A stretch of 64,000 nucleotides of DNA from NCBI RefSeq assembly GCF_004792695.1, contig NZ_SRXU01000005.1, forward strand, positions 124,001 through 188,000. Direction: 5' to 3'. A model generated the notes under the pieces. The model searched no databases, was not told the DNA's origin, and saw only the letters and a list, made by a program, of their open reading frames with translations. Positions 8,602-17,803 of this stretch are shown one piece after another. How positions within the stretch are numbered: the stretch's first letter is position 1; each line of letters opens with the position of its first letter. The position numbers and the translations under genes are program-made. Source of the stretch: Sphingomonas naasensis (GTDB taxonomy: Bacteria > Pseudomonadota > Alphaproteobacteria > Sphingomonadales > Sphingomonadaceae).

Positions 8602-9519
8602 ATGGCGGGACATCACGACCACGATCATCACCACGCCCATGCCCCGGCGGATTTCGGCCGGGCCTTCGCGCTGGGCACGATGCTCAATCTCGGTTTCGTC
8701 GCGATCGAGGGCGCGGCCGGATTCCTTACCGATTCGGTCGCGCTGCTCGCCGATGCCGGCCACAATCTCTCCGACGTGCTCGGGCTGCTCGTCGCCTGGG
8801 CGGGTGCCGAGCTCGCCAAGCGGCCCGCATCGAAGCGCTTCACCTATGGCTTTCGCGGCAGCTCGATTCTCGCCGCGCTGACCAATTCGGTGCTGCTGTT
8901 CGTCGCCGTCGGCGCGATCGGCTGGGAAGCGCTCAAACGCTTCGGCGATCCGCCGGCGGTGCCCGGCCAGATCGTGATGATCGTCGCCGCGATCGGGATC
9001 GTGGTGAACCTCGCGACCGCGATGCTGTTCGCGCGTGGCCGCAAGGGCGACATCAACATTCGCGGCGCGTGGCTCCACATGGCCGCCGATGCGGCGGTGT
9101 CGCTCGGCGTGGTGATCGGCGGCGCGCTGATCCTGTTCACCGGCGCCCGGTGGATCGATCCGGCGATCAGCCTCGTCATCGTCGCGGTGATCCTGTGGAG
9201 CAGCTGGGGCCTCGCCCGCGAATCGGTGACAATGGCGCTGCAGGCCGTGCCCGAGCGCATCGACGCCGAGGCCGTCGAACGCGCGCTGCTGGCGCTTCCC
9301 GGCGTCGCGCGTGTCCATGATCTCCACATCTGGCCGATGAGCACCACCGAGGCCGCGCTCACCGCGCATCTCGTGATGCCCGAAGGCCATCCCGGCGACG
9401 CCTTCCTGATCGATCTCCAGCACCGGCTGGAGCATGATTTCCGGATCGACCACACCACGGTCCAGATCGAGCTCGGCGAAGGCGCCGAATGCCGCATGCA
9501 TGGGCGCGCGCATGGCTGA
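8602..9519 (+). CDS. Cation diffusion facilitator metal exporter (Zn-CDF type)
   Basis: 305 residues. The N-terminus is His-rich (GHHDHDHHHAHA), a metal-binding tail common in zinc exporters. Six transmembrane helices are predicted by eye, with paired metal-site motifs H54-N-L-S-D58 in helix II and H159-M-A-A-D163 in helix V, as in Zn(II)/H+ antiporters of the CzcD/ZitB group. The cytoplasmic C-terminal domain contains HDLHIWPMS and a terminal Cys/His cluster. It overlaps the next gene by eight bases, showing an operon link. Zn versus Co/Cd specificity is not resolved, although the HxxxD pair favours zinc. Confidence 0.92.
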   Translation: MAGHHDHDHHHAHAPADFGRAFALGTMLNLGFVAIEGAAGFLTDSVALLADAGHNLSDVLGLLVAWAGAELAKRPASKRFTYGFRGSSILAALTNSVLLFVAVGAIGWEALKRFGDPPAVPGQIVMIVAAIGIVVNLATAMLFARGRKGDINIRGAWLHMAADAAVSLGVVIGGALILFTGARWIDPAISLVIVAVILWSSWGLARESVTMALQAVPERIDAEAVERALLALPGVARVHDLHIWPMSTTEAALTAHLVMPEGHPGDAFLIDLQHRLEHDFRIDHTTVQIELGEGAECRMHGRAHG

Positions 9520-10186
9520 TACCGGGCCCGAAACCGGAAACGCCGTCGCGCCCATCCGGCTGGTGATCTTCGATTTCGACGGCACCTTGTCCGATAGCGG
9601 CGACTGGTTCCTTTCGGTCGTGGACGATCTCGCGCGCAAATTCCGCTTCCGCACCGTCCAGCCCGACGAAGTCGAGATGCTGCGCCATCGCAGCTCGCGG
9701 GAGGTCATCAATTTCCTCGGCATAGCGCGGTGGAAGATGCCGCTGATCGCGCGGCATTTGCGCAAGCTCGTCGGCCGCAACGCCCACCGGATCGAGCTCT
9801 TCCCGGGCACCCCCGATCTGCTCGAGCAACTCGCCGCGACCGGCGTCAGGATCGCGCTGGTCACCTCGAACTCCGAGGCCAATGCCCGAAAAATCCTGGG
9901 GGAGCAGCACGCCGCGCGGATCGATTTCTACGCGTGCGGATCGTCGCTGTTCGGCAAGGCGCCCAAGTTCCGCCGCGTGCTGAAGAAGATGGGTATCCCG
10001 GCCGGCGCGGCGCTGGCGATCGGCGACGAGACGCGCGATATCGATGCCGCGCGCGAGGTCGGTATGCGTGCAGGTTCGGTGCTGTGGGGCTACGCCAGCG
10101 AGAAGGTGCTCGTCGCGCACGCGCCCGACACGCTGTTCCGCGAGCCGCAGGACATCGTCGCCTATGTCGCAGCGCATCGCTCCTGA
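9512..10186 (+). CDS. HAD-superfamily phosphatase, subfamily IA-like
   Basis: 224 residues. Haloacid dehalogenase motifs are in order: motif I FDFDGTLSD with nucleophile Asp21 and Asp23; motif II LVTSNSE; motif III lysine in LFGKAPKF; motif IV IGDETRDIDAA. The helical cap between motifs I and II suggests a small-molecule phosphatase such as the phosphoglycolate or nucleotide type. The substrate is unknown. ATG at 9512 lies within the last codons of the CDF gene (eight-base overlap). It is the last gene of the long plus-strand run; the next gene converges on it 42 bases downstream. Confidence 0.85.
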   Translation: MADTGPETGNAVAPIRLVIFDFDGTLSDSGDWFLSVVDDLARKFRFRTVQPDEVEMLRHRSSREVINFLGIARWKMPLIARHLRKLVGRNAHRIELFPGTPDLLEQLAATGVRIALVTSNSEANARKILGEQHAARIDFYACGSSLFGKAPKFRRVLKKMGIPAGAALAIGDETRDIDAAREVGMRAGSVLWGYASEKVLVAHAPDTLFREPQDIVAYVAAHRS

Positions 10187-10228
10187 TCGGGCGCAGCCCT
10201 TCGCGCGATCGCCCTCCCTGCCCGCGCC

Positions 10229-10855
10229 TCAGCCGAGATGTATTGCCAGCCAGACGCTCGGTCGGTCCTTCGCGGTCCACGTCACCCAATGTTTTTGGCC
10301 TCGTGCGATCCAGACATGATCGCCGGCACGCAGGCTGACCTCGTCCGAATCCTCGATTCTTAGTCCCGCGGCGCCTTCGAGCAGTAGCACCCATTCGTCC
10401 TGCGCCTGCACCATCGGCTCGTTCGCGGGCGTGGATTGCCCGCGCGAGACGATTCGCTCGACGCGCACCCCCGGCCGCGCGAGCAATTCGGTGAACGCCT
10501 CGGTGCGTTTCGCCGCCGGCAGCCTCGTGCGCAGATTCTCGACCTTCACCCGGAAACGCGGTTTAGGCTTCGGTGGGGCTTCCGGCTTCGGCTGCGCCCG
10601 CGGCTTTGGCCGCGCTTTGGTCGAGCCCGCCGACTTGCTCCACGCATTGCTCGTCGCGCCCCGCAAATAGTCCTCGATCTCTTCGGCGCTCGCGCTGAGC
10701 CCCGTCTTCGCGATCCCGAACACGGGCACGCCACTGGCGTCCTTCAGCCCGTATTTGCCGAAGTCCCCACCCGGCTTGCGGCGCCGCGAGGTGACCAGCC
10801 TGAACCCGCGATGGGTCGCCATGGCGCGCAGCTTGTCGGTGGTCTCGTTCGGCAT
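10229..10855 (-). CDS. Fusion of a small uncharacterised domain to a C-terminal cupin
   Basis: 208 residues in three parts. Residues 1-70 ([39 protein letters not shown]) resemble a short free-standing sphingomonad protein of unknown function. Residues about 71-100 are a Pro/Lys/Arg-rich linker. Residues about 105-208 form a cupin: [50 protein letters not shown] and SVWLAIHLG. The cupin metal ligands look reduced: a Glu (DEWV) and a late His (QKHW) remain, but the usual HxH pair in motif 1 is absent, so metal binding is doubtful. It lies divergent from tgt, with 44 bases between starts. Confidence 0.75.
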   Translation of the reverse strand: MPNETTDKLRAMATHRGFRLVTSRRRKPGGDFGKYGLKDASGVPVFGIAKTGLSASAEEIEDYLRGATSNAWSKSAGSTKARPKPRAQPKPEAPPKPKPRFRVKVENLRTRLPAAKRTEAFTELLARPGVRVERIVSRGQSTPANEPMVQAQDEWVLLLEGAAGLRIEDSDEVSLRAGDHVWIARGQKHWVTWTAKDRPSVWLAIHLG

Positions 10856-10899
10856 GGTCCCTCGACTCGAAGCAATGGAGGTGGCTAGGGCAACGTCCC

Positions 10900-12048
10900 A
10901 TGTCGCTCCCGCGTTTCCAGTTCACCATCCACGCCACCGACGGCAAGGCCCGGCTCGGCACCATCGCAATGCAGCGCGGCGAGATTCGCACGCCTGCCTT
11001 CATGCCCGTCGGCACCGCCGCCACCGTGAAGGCGGTCAAGCCGCAGGACGTGCGCGCCAGCGGCGCCGACATCCTGCTCGGCAATACCTACCACCTGATG
11101 CTCCGCCCCAGCGCCGAGCGGGTCCACCGTCTCGGCGGGCTGCACAAATTCATGGGATGGGATCGCCCGATCCTCACCGATTCGGGCGGCTATCAGGTGA
11201 TGAGCCTCTCCGAGCTGACCAAGCGCAGCGAGGAAGGCATCGTCTTCAAGTCGCATCTCGACGGCTCGCGCCATATGCTCAGCCCCGAGCGATCGATGGA
11301 AATCCAGCGCTTGCTGGGCTCGAACATCGTCATGGCGTTCGACGAACTCGTCCCCACCACCTCCACCCGCGAGGTGCAGGCAGCGGCGATGGAACGCTCG
11401 ATGCGTTGGGCGAAGCGGAGCCGTGCCGGCTTCGACGCCGGCGGCGCGCACGCAGAAAGCAATGCCCTGTTCGGCATCCAGCAGGGCGCGCTCGACGAGG
11501 GCCTTCGGAAAGCCTCGGCCGACGCGCTGCTCGATATCGGCTTCGACGGCTATGCCATCGGCGGGCTCGCGGTGGGCGAAGGGCAGGAGGCGATGTTCGG
11601 CGTGCTCGATTACGCCCCCGGCCAGCTCGATGCCGCCAGGCCGCGCTATCTGATGGGAGTCGGCAAGCCCGACGACATCGTCGGCGCGGTCGAGCGCGGG
11701 GTCGACATGTTCGATTGCGTGCTCCCCACCCGCTCGGGCCGCACCGGTCAGGCCTTCACCCGCTCGGGGCCGATCAACATCCGCAACGCCAAATTCGCCG
11801 AGGATCAGGGCCCGCTCGACCCGGCTTGTGCCTGCCCGACCTGCGCCGGCTGGAGCCGTGCCTATGTCCATCATCTCGTCCGCGCCGGCGAGATTCTCGG
11901 CGCGATGCTGATGACCGAGCATAATCTCTATTTCTATCAGCAGCTGATGGCCGATCTGCGCGCGGCGATCGGCGAGGGGCGGCTCGCTGCATTCGCGGAC
12001 GCCTTCCGCGCCGCCTATCGTGCCGCCGGCGACGCGCCCAAAGCTTGA
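10900..12048 (+). CDS. tgt: Queuine (preQ1) tRNA-guanine transglycosylase
   Basis: 382 residues, standard for bacterial Tgt. It exchanges guanine-34 of GUN-anticodon tRNAs for preQ1. Substrate and catalytic segments are [12 protein letters not shown] and VMAFDELVP. The structural zinc site is complete: Cys310, Cys312 and Cys315 in CACPTC and His341 in MTEHN, matching the spacing of known enzymes. The ATG at 10900 gives the normal N-terminus ([16 protein letters not shown]). Together with queA upstream, two consecutive steps of queuosine formation are encoded in this region. Confidence 0.96.
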   Translation: MSLPRFQFTIHATDGKARLGTIAMQRGEIRTPAFMPVGTAATVKAVKPQDVRASGADILLGNTYHLMLRPSAERVHRLGGLHKFMGWDRPILTDSGGYQVMSLSELTKRSEEGIVFKSHLDGSRHMLSPERSMEIQRLLGSNIVMAFDELVPTTSTREVQAAAMERSMRWAKRSRAGFDAGGAHAESNALFGIQQGALDEGLRKASADALLDIGFDGYAIGGLAVGEGQEAMFGVLDYAPGQLDAARPRYLMGVGKPDDIVGAVERGVDMFDCVLPTRSGRTGQAFTRSGPINIRNAKFAEDQGPLDPACACPTCAGWSRAYVHHLVRAGEILGAMLMTEHNLYFYQQLMADLRAAIGEGRLAAFADAFRAAYRAAGDAPKA

Positions 12049-12132
12049 TTTAACCATAAGCTGTTTCGCGACGGGACGGCGCGGAATCGTAGGGCGAAGC
12101 CGTAAGCTTTTCGCGATATATGGATTGCCTAC

Positions 12133-12148
12133 CGAGCCTTTGGGCTCG
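12133..12148 (+). terminator. Short hairpin downstream of tgt
   Basis: CGAGCC pairs with GGCTCG across a TTTG loop, about 85 bases after the tgt stop. There is no U-tract after it, so it is a weak candidate terminator or a leader hairpin for the cell wall hydrolase gene. Confidence 0.25.
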
Positions 12149-12187
12149 CATGGGGCGACGCGATTGTTCTGGCGGCGATTCACTCGA

Positions 12188-13138
12188 ATGCAGGCGCGGG
12201 GCCTCACGGCGGCGGCGATCGTATCGCTGATCGGCGCCGGCTTTTCGGCCAAGGCGCTGAGCCCGGCTGCCCCGCCCGAGCTTCCCAGGACACCTCCGTC
12301 GGGCTTCGAGGCCGAGGATCATTTCCCCGGCGCCGCCTGGTACACCGCAGTCTCGGACGAAGCCGCCGTCGCCACCGGGACCACGGGAACCATGGCGCTG
12401 CCCGATCTGCCGGTGCCCGAGGGCGCGGTCGTCGATTCCTCGATTCAGCCCGCCGCGCCTTTCCACGTGGCCGGAAGCGCGATCGATCATGCCCGCGCGC
12501 TGCAATGCCTGACCCAGGCGGTCTATTACGAAGCCGCGAGCGAGCCCGATGACGGCCAGCGCGCCGTCGCGCAGGTCGTGCTCAATCGCGTGCGCCATCC
12601 CGCCTTCCCGGCGACGGTCTGCGGGGTGGTGTTCCAGGGCTCGGAGAAGCGCGGCTGCCAGTTCAGCTTCGCGTGCGACGGCGCGATGGCGCGGATCCCG
12701 TCGCGCGTGGCCTGGGCGCGCGCCGCCCGCGTGGCCGAGGCGGCGCTGGCGGGCAGCGTCTTCGCGCCCGTCGGCATGGCGACGCATTACCACACTTATG
12801 CGGTCACGCCGTCATGGAACCGCGCGCTGGTGATGACGGGCGTGTTCGGCGCACATTTCTTCCATCGCTGGAAGGGCTGGTGGGGCATGGCGGCAGCGTT
12901 CCACCAGGCCTATCGCGGCGGCGAGCCGCTGCCCGCCCCGCACCTCGCGGCGGCGACCGCGATGGCAGCGCTTCCCGCCGACCGCCCCCATCCGGCGCGC
13001 CCGCCTGTCGTCGCGCCGGCGGCGATTCAGCCGGCCTATGTCGAGAGCGGAACGCCAACCGCCGACTACGCGGCATCGACGCTGCCGGAGTCGCAAATCC
13101 TCGACAAATGGAAGGACAGCGGCAAGCCGCTGCGTTAA
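12188..13138 (+). CDS. SleB-like cell wall hydrolase
   Basis: 316 residues. The N-terminal hydrophobic stretch (LTAAAIVSLIGAGFSAKALS) is a signal peptide or anchor. The Hydrolase_2/SleB domain starts near residue 105: ALQCLTQAVYYEAASEPDDG with the catalytic Glu in YYEAA, then QVVLNRVRHPAFPATVCGVV, CQFSFACDG and MATHYHTYAVTPSW. This type cleaves peptidoglycan glycan strands; alphaproteobacterial versions are thought to act in wall remodelling rather than spore germination. ATG 12188 is chosen for the signal peptide although the frame is open to about 12020. The tail after residue 255 is Pro/Ala-rich and low complexity. Confidence 0.87.
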   Translation: MQARGLTAAAIVSLIGAGFSAKALSPAAPPELPRTPPSGFEAEDHFPGAAWYTAVSDEAAVATGTTGTMALPDLPVPEGAVVDSSIQPAAPFHVAGSAIDHARALQCLTQAVYYEAASEPDDGQRAVAQVVLNRVRHPAFPATVCGVVFQGSEKRGCQFSFACDGAMARIPSRVAWARAARVAEAALAGSVFAPVGMATHYHTYAVTPSWNRALVMTGVFGAHFFHRWKGWWGMAAAFHQAYRGGEPLPAPHLAAATAMAALPADRPHPARPPVVAPAAIQPAYVESGTPTADYAASTLPESQILDKWKDSGKPLR

Positions 13139-13200
13139 GCCGCCGCCGCGGACGCGCGATGGCGCGTCAATCCGCAGTTAAGCAAATAGCGTCAAGGGTA

Positions 13201-13239
13201 GCGGGCGCTCTCGCTGCGTGCGGCAAAGAGAGCGCCCGC
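13201..13239. terminator. Perfect 12-bp inverted repeat downstream of the hydrolase gene
   Basis: GCGGGCGCTCTC (13201-13212) is exactly complementary to GAGAGCGCCCGC (13228-13239) with a 15-base loop. It lies in the convergent gap between the plus-strand hydrolase gene and the minus-strand fimbrial operon, so a bidirectional terminator is the likely role. No T-run follows on either side, so it may need Rho or act as an RNA 3'-end stabiliser. Confidence 0.5.
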
Positions 13240-13361
13240 GCTGCCGCGTGGGTCATCCGGGGGGAGATGACGCGGCAGCTATCGGCAAGGCTGTGGCGCG
13301 CGGTGCGAATGCCCGGCGCCCGGTACGACGAAACGCTTACAGATGCGGTACGGTCAGCAGG

Positions 13362-14285
13362 TCACCGCGGCGCGATCGAGACCGTGATGAGATCGCTGTA
13401 CAAACCCGCGCGCTTGCCCGCGACGCTGCCGATCACGAAGCGCATCGGCAAAGCGTCGCGCGTCGGATCGGTCCCCGACGAACTATAGTTCGCCGTCGAT
13501 GCCAGCGAGAGCGTGCTCTCGCCGACCATCAGCTGATACGGCACGCTCCAGTCGGCGTCTGCCATCTTGAGCAAACCATTGTTCTTCGATGCGAATTCGA
13601 GCCGATAGGCGCGCGTGCTCGCCACCGTCACCTGCAGCGGGATCTGCGCAACGCCCTCGCTGAGCTCGCCGAGATCGACCAGCGCCTGGCCGCCGTTGCG
13701 GCGATACTGGCCCGAAAGCCCGAGCACCGCCGAGGGCAGTACATTGACGCCGAGAACCAGCGAGCGCGAGGCGAGCATTTCCCCCTGCCCCCGCTTCTCG
13801 GCGATGAGCGTCACGCGTTGGCTGTAGAGGCCGTCGGCGACCAGCCCGTCCTCATCGACGGCGAACTGAAAGCGCACCAACTGCTGGCTGTGCGGGCGAA
13901 CCACGATCGGCCGCTGGGTCGCGCGCCCGATCGTCCGGCCCGAGGTCGGCGTCGCGTTGCTGTTCGAGAACTGATCGAGCAGCGTGTAGTTTACGCGTCC
14001 CTGCCCTCCGTCGTGCGACAGGCCGAACGTCTCCTGGCTGACCACGAAAACGGGATCGAAAACGCAAGCTGCTCCGCCCTCGTTGTTGAACACCGCCTCA
14101 TAGATCGCGATGGGTTCGCTGCTGGCGAAGGGATCGTAGCCCTGAATGATCCAGTTCGTCGCCCCACCATCAATGCGTAGCGCGCAATCGGATCGCGCGG
14201 CGGCGGGCACGGTTTGCGCAGAGGCGGGAACAGCGAAGACGAGCCCCGCAGCGCTGGCCAGAGTGGCGTAAATCAGGTTCTTCAT
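13362..14285 (-). CDS. Fimbrial locus secreted protein, probable tip adhesin or minor subunit
   Basis: 307 residues with a signal peptide (LIYATLASAAGLVFAVPASAQ). The mature part is beta-rich with a Cys pair (SDCALRIDG, AACVFDPVF) and a C-terminal SDLITVSIAPR strand like donor-strand-accepting subunits. I do not recognise it as a named adhesin. It is the last gene after the usher: its ATG (14285) lies seven bases after the usher stop, and the GAGGTG ribosome binding site overlaps that stop. The position, and a size larger than the pilins, suggest a tip adhesin with an N-terminal receptor-binding part and a C-terminal pilin-like part. An upstream in-frame GTG at 14291 is less likely. Confidence 0.7.
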   Translation of the reverse strand: MKNLIYATLASAAGLVFAVPASAQTVPAAARSDCALRIDGGATNWIIQGYDPFASSEPIAIYEAVFNNEGGAACVFDPVFVVSQETFGLSHDGGQGRVNYTLLDQFSNSNATPTSGRTIGRATQRPIVVRPHSQQLVRFQFAVDEDGLVADGLYSQRVTLIAEKRGQGEMLASRSLVLGVNVLPSAVLGLSGQYRRNGGQALVDLGELSEGVAQIPLQVTVASTRAYRLEFASKNNGLLKMADADWSVPYQLMVGESTLSLASTANYSSSGTDPTRDALPMRFVIGSVAGKRAGLYSDLITVSIAPR

Positions 14286-14292
14286 AGTCACC

Positions 14293-16917
14293 TCAATTCG
14301 CCAACTTCAGGACTATCGTTTTGAGATCGACGAGACCGGTGGTGTCGGCGGGCACTCTGAATTCGAACGCCGCCGAACCTGATCCAAGTTCGACCCGATA
14401 GTCGATAGCAGGACGCAGATTTTGGATTGCGAAACGACCGACGGAATTGGTGAAGAACGGTATTGGTTCCTTGTCCTTCCCGTCCTTGGCAATCACGCGC
14501 CCGCCCGCCAACGCGACCGGGGTTCCATTCGGGAAGGTGAGGACGCCGGCGGCGCTAACGAACGCATCCGTGCCGATCTTGAGCTTGTAGCCGCTGTGAT
14601 AGGGCGGATTAACCCGAACCGTGCCGGCCCCGATGTCATAGCCGGCCGGCGGATTCTCGATGTCGTACTGGATCGACTGGGTAACGTAGGAGCTAAGATA
14701 GCCGTTCACCGCTCCGCCAAAGGTGCCGCTCTTGCTCATATAGTCGTTGTTGGCGAGCGATTGCCCGGCGACCACGCTCCGGCCCTTCAGGTTGTCGTGC
14801 GCGTAGAGCACCGCGAAGCTGTCGTTGATGCGCCGCCCGAGGCCGAACGCGCCATCGGCGAACGCCAGCGAGGTGCCGACACGCACGCCCGTCACATTGT
14901 CGCTGCCGAACCTGCCGAGGCTCGGTCCGTAGCTGGCGTGGCTCAACGTGGCGTCGAAACGGTTCGCGATATAGTCCGCAAAGCCTTGGGCGCCCAGCGC
15001 ATCACCGTCGCGATTGACCGTGGCGCCATAGCCGACGCTGCCGATCCGGCTCGAGGAGGTGTGCGTGTAGGATAGCGAACTGCTGTCGAGCGCGCCATCG
15101 TGCCTTGCCTCGAACCGGTCGCGATAGTTTGGCTGGAACACGATCGCGACGTTGAAGCCGATTCCCGATCCGCGACCCAGCCCTTGGTCGAAGCGCGAAT
15201 AGTCGACGCCCCCGCGCACGCTCAGCTCGCGCGTCAGATTGTAGTTCGCCGAAACGCCGATCCGGTAGCTGTCGCGCCGGTCGCGGCTCTTCAGGTAACT
15301 GCCGGTGACGAGCGCCCAGATCCGCTGGTTGATCGCGCGCGTATATTGGCCGGTGATGTTGACGGCGTTGTTGTTGTCGGCGTCAGGGGAGGAAATGAAG
15401 GCATAGCGACGCGACAGATAGTCCACGCGCAGGGTCGCCGAATCCACGAGGCCGCCGCGATCGATCAGTTGCTCGAATCCCGCGCCGACCGAAACGCCGG
15501 CACCCGCCTCGCGTGAATGGCTGACGCCGCCGTCCAGCAGCAGGCGCGAGCCTCCGGAGAGAACGAACTGGGTCTGGCCGGTCAGCGTCTGAACATGCGC
15601 AGTCGCCTGCAGGCCGACGCCGACGGCAGGTGCATTCAGGAATGCCTTGCGGAAAAATCCCGAGAACGCGACCGGTCCATTGTATACCGGCGACTGTCCG
15701 AACCTCGTACTGATCGGGCCGACATAGGCCGCATATTCGAAATCGCCGGGGACGAGATCGATCGGATCGAGATAGGAGCTGTAGGCGAGCGACTGGACGC
15801 CACCGGCGTTGTCCCGCACCTCGATCTGAACGTCGTTGCTGCCGGAAAGCAGCGGCAGCGCGCTGAAATCATAAGCGCCGGCGTCCAGTCTGAGCTCGCG
15901 ATACAACACGCCGTTACGCAGGATCCGCACGCTCGAATCGCGCTGCAGAATCAGCTGCCGGTTCGACTGCAGCACCGAAGACCGATAGGGGTCGAAGCGC
16001 TGGCGCTGCCGGCTGACGCCAATGCCCCCCATCTGGGCAAAGCCCTGCTGCCCGCGGATCTCGGTCGAGAGATCGCCGAGGAACCAGCGACGATATTGTG
16101 CCGGTTCGTCATAGACGAAGCGCGCGTAGTTGCGCTCGAAACTATAGTTTCCGGTGTTGGCAAAGCCCTGCTGCGCGAACTGCCCGTCGCCCTCGAACAC
16201 AATCCCGCCATAGCGGATTGCGCCGTTGAGATTGAGCGCCGGAGGCGGCGCCTCGTTGGTGTTCCAGCGATAGGACTGGAACACATTGATGTTGAGGAAC
16301 CCCGCGACCGACGCCGGTTCGATGTCCGGCTTGTCGTTGGGCGGGCGTGAAACGTCGAAAAGCTGCTGCGCGGCGCGTTTGCCCGGGTCGATCGTCAGCA
16401 CGACGACCGCCAGGCTGCTGGGGTCATATTCGAAAGCGATACCAAGGGGAGCGAGATCCTCCGAGGTAACGTGGTCCCGATTCTGAAGCCGCTGGGTCAG
16501 CGCGCTACGCGCCTCGTCGTTGAGCAGCGTCTCGACGAGGCTCTGAAATGCCTTGGTGTCGACCAGCAACCGGTCATCGAACGTCAGACGGATCGTCAGA
16601 TCGCCCAGGCTGCGCCGCTTGAACAGCAGCGGAACCGTCAGGTCGAGATCGCGGTCGTAGGGGTTGATATCCGGTCGGCCATATTTGCCGATGGGCAGCT
16701 TGCTTGCCGAATCCTGCCCAACTGTCGGCAGCGCAGCCTCGGGCGCAGGCTTCTTGTCGTTCGGAAGCGGCACCGGCGCGGTCTGCTGCGCAGGCGTCGT
16801 CGGCGTCGCGGGAGTTTCGGCTCCACTACGAGGCAGCGGCACCGAGACTTGCGCGCAGGCGGCGCCGCTGACCAAACATAGGCAGGCAGTCGTGCTGAGG
16901 AGCGCGTGGCGGCTCAC
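14293..16917 (-). CDS. Fimbrial outer-membrane usher protein
   Basis: 874 residues with a signal peptide (STTACLCLVSGAACAQ). Ushers form a 24-strand outer-membrane pore that receives chaperone-subunit complexes and polymerises the pilus. After a Pro/Ala-rich segment (residues 25-70), the N-terminal domain (DLDLTVPLLFKRRSLGDLTI) leads into a barrel with usher hallmarks: FNINVFQSY-like strands, RRWFLGDLSTEIRGQQGF, plug-region strands (SVRILRNGVLYRELRLDAGAY) and DYSRFDQGLGRG. The C-terminal beta domain ends DTTGLVDLKTIVLKLAN. It looks like the alternate/archaic usher type rather than the enterobacterial FimD type. Its start overlaps the chaperone stop by four bases (ATGA). Confidence 0.88.
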   Translation of the reverse strand: MSRHALLSTTACLCLVSGAACAQVSVPLPRSGAETPATPTTPAQQTAPVPLPNDKKPAPEAALPTVGQDSASKLPIGKYGRPDINPYDRDLDLTVPLLFKRRSLGDLTIRLTFDDRLLVDTKAFQSLVETLLNDEARSALTQRLQNRDHVTSEDLAPLGIAFEYDPSSLAVVVLTIDPGKRAAQQLFDVSRPPNDKPDIEPASVAGFLNINVFQSYRWNTNEAPPPALNLNGAIRYGGIVFEGDGQFAQQGFANTGNYSFERNYARFVYDEPAQYRRWFLGDLSTEIRGQQGFAQMGGIGVSRQRQRFDPYRSSVLQSNRQLILQRDSSVRILRNGVLYRELRLDAGAYDFSALPLLSGSNDVQIEVRDNAGGVQSLAYSSYLDPIDLVPGDFEYAAYVGPISTRFGQSPVYNGPVAFSGFFRKAFLNAPAVGVGLQATAHVQTLTGQTQFVLSGGSRLLLDGGVSHSREAGAGVSVGAGFEQLIDRGGLVDSATLRVDYLSRRYAFISSPDADNNNAVNITGQYTRAINQRIWALVTGSYLKSRDRRDSYRIGVSANYNLTRELSVRGGVDYSRFDQGLGRGSGIGFNVAIVFQPNYRDRFEARHDGALDSSSLSYTHTSSSRIGSVGYGATVNRDGDALGAQGFADYIANRFDATLSHASYGPSLGRFGSDNVTGVRVGTSLAFADGAFGLGRRINDSFAVLYAHDNLKGRSVVAGQSLANNDYMSKSGTFGGAVNGYLSSYVTQSIQYDIENPPAGYDIGAGTVRVNPPYHSGYKLKIGTDAFVSAAGVLTFPNGTPVALAGGRVIAKDGKDKEPIPFFTNSVGRFAIQNLRPAIDYRVELGSGSAAFEFRVPADTTGLVDLKTIVLKLAN

Positions 16918-17708
16918 TTCAGAAACTTCACCTGGATCGGTCCGGGCCCGAAGCCCTTCACGAGCGGGAGGCGAAACACGCGCGTGGCGCCACCACCGGC
17001 CAAATAGCCCGCGCCCGCATAGCGGTTGAGATCATCCGGCGAGAGAATGATGCGCAGCGGCTTGCCATCGAGGCCGGTGCCGTCGAGTATCCAGCGCAGC
17101 GACGACATCATCGCGTGCCGGCGGCCGGTATTCTTCAGCTCGATCTCGATGCCCTGCACCTTCGCGGGTGGCGGATCGCCGGGCTTTGCGGCCGGCATCG
17201 GGTAATCTTGCGGCTTGACGTAGACCGTCGAGACGTTCGGCTGTGCTCCGGGCGGCGCCACGACGACGAGCGCCTTCATGTGATAGACGACTTGCACCTG
17301 GGCACCCTGAGCCGACCCGTCGACCGCGACCGGAAGCTGGTTCACCGACAGATAATAGGCTTCGGAGGCGGGAAGATCGGCCGCGCCGACCCATTGCAGG
17401 CGCACGACCTGGCGCGCGCCCTGCGGCAATATCCCCTGAGGAGGGAATACGATGAAATTCTGATCCGCCGGCGTCTCCTTGACGGTGCCGTCCGGCTGGA
17501 AATCGATCTTGGTGATGCGGGTTTCGAAAGGGAGCTGGCCCGGGTTCAGGTTCTGGACCTCGATGCGGGCAACGGCGCCGGTGCCGACCGAGCTCATCTC
17601 CACCACCATCGGCGATACCCGCATGGCATAGACGGTCGTCGCGCAAATGCTGGCTGCAACAAGCACGCATGCCGAGCGGCACGCCGCTCGAGAGAGATTC
17701 TTCAACAC
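16914..17708 (-). CDS. Periplasmic fimbrial chaperone, PapD-like
   Basis: 264 residues with a signal peptide (SACVLVAASICATTVYA). Two Ig-like domains are visible. In the first, RVSPMVVEM begins strand A and the signature FPPQGILPQGARQVVRLQW matches the PapD F-G region that caps subunits. The second domain contains VYHMKALVVVAPPG and GIEIELKNTGRRHAMM. Such chaperones donate a beta strand to nascent pilins in the periplasm and deliver them to the usher. A proline-rich insert (PAAKPGDPPPAKV, about residues 170-183) is longer than usual. It is preceded by the pilin terminator and so is probably expressed at a lower level by read-through. Confidence 0.9.
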   Translation of the reverse strand: MLKNLSRAACRSACVLVAASICATTVYAMRVSPMVVEMSSVGTGAVARIEVQNLNPGQLPFETRITKIDFQPDGTVKETPADQNFIVFPPQGILPQGARQVVRLQWVGAADLPASEAYYLSVNQLPVAVDGSAQGAQVQVVYHMKALVVVAPPGAQPNVSTVYVKPQDYPMPAAKPGDPPPAKVQGIEIELKNTGRRHAMMSSLRWILDGTGLDGKPLRIILSPDDLNRYAGAGYLAGGGATRVFRLPLVKGFGPGPIQVKFLK

Positions 17709-17762
17709 TGGCAGGCCCCCGCCCCAATAAACAGACGCCGCTATACACCGGGCGCCCTCGGT

Positions 17763-17796
17763 AAAAAAAGGGGGAAGGTCACCCTTCCCCCTTTTC
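17763..17796 (-). terminator. Strong Rho-independent terminator after the major pilin gene
   Basis: On the minus strand a 12-13 bp perfect stem (AAAGGGGGAAGG with CCTTCCCCCTTT, tetraloop GTGA) is followed by seven T residues. It begins eight bases after the pilin stop codon and precedes the chaperone gene of the same strand. The location suggests partial termination that sets a high pilin to usher ratio. Confidence 0.9.
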
Positions 17797-17803
17797 CGAT
17801 CGA

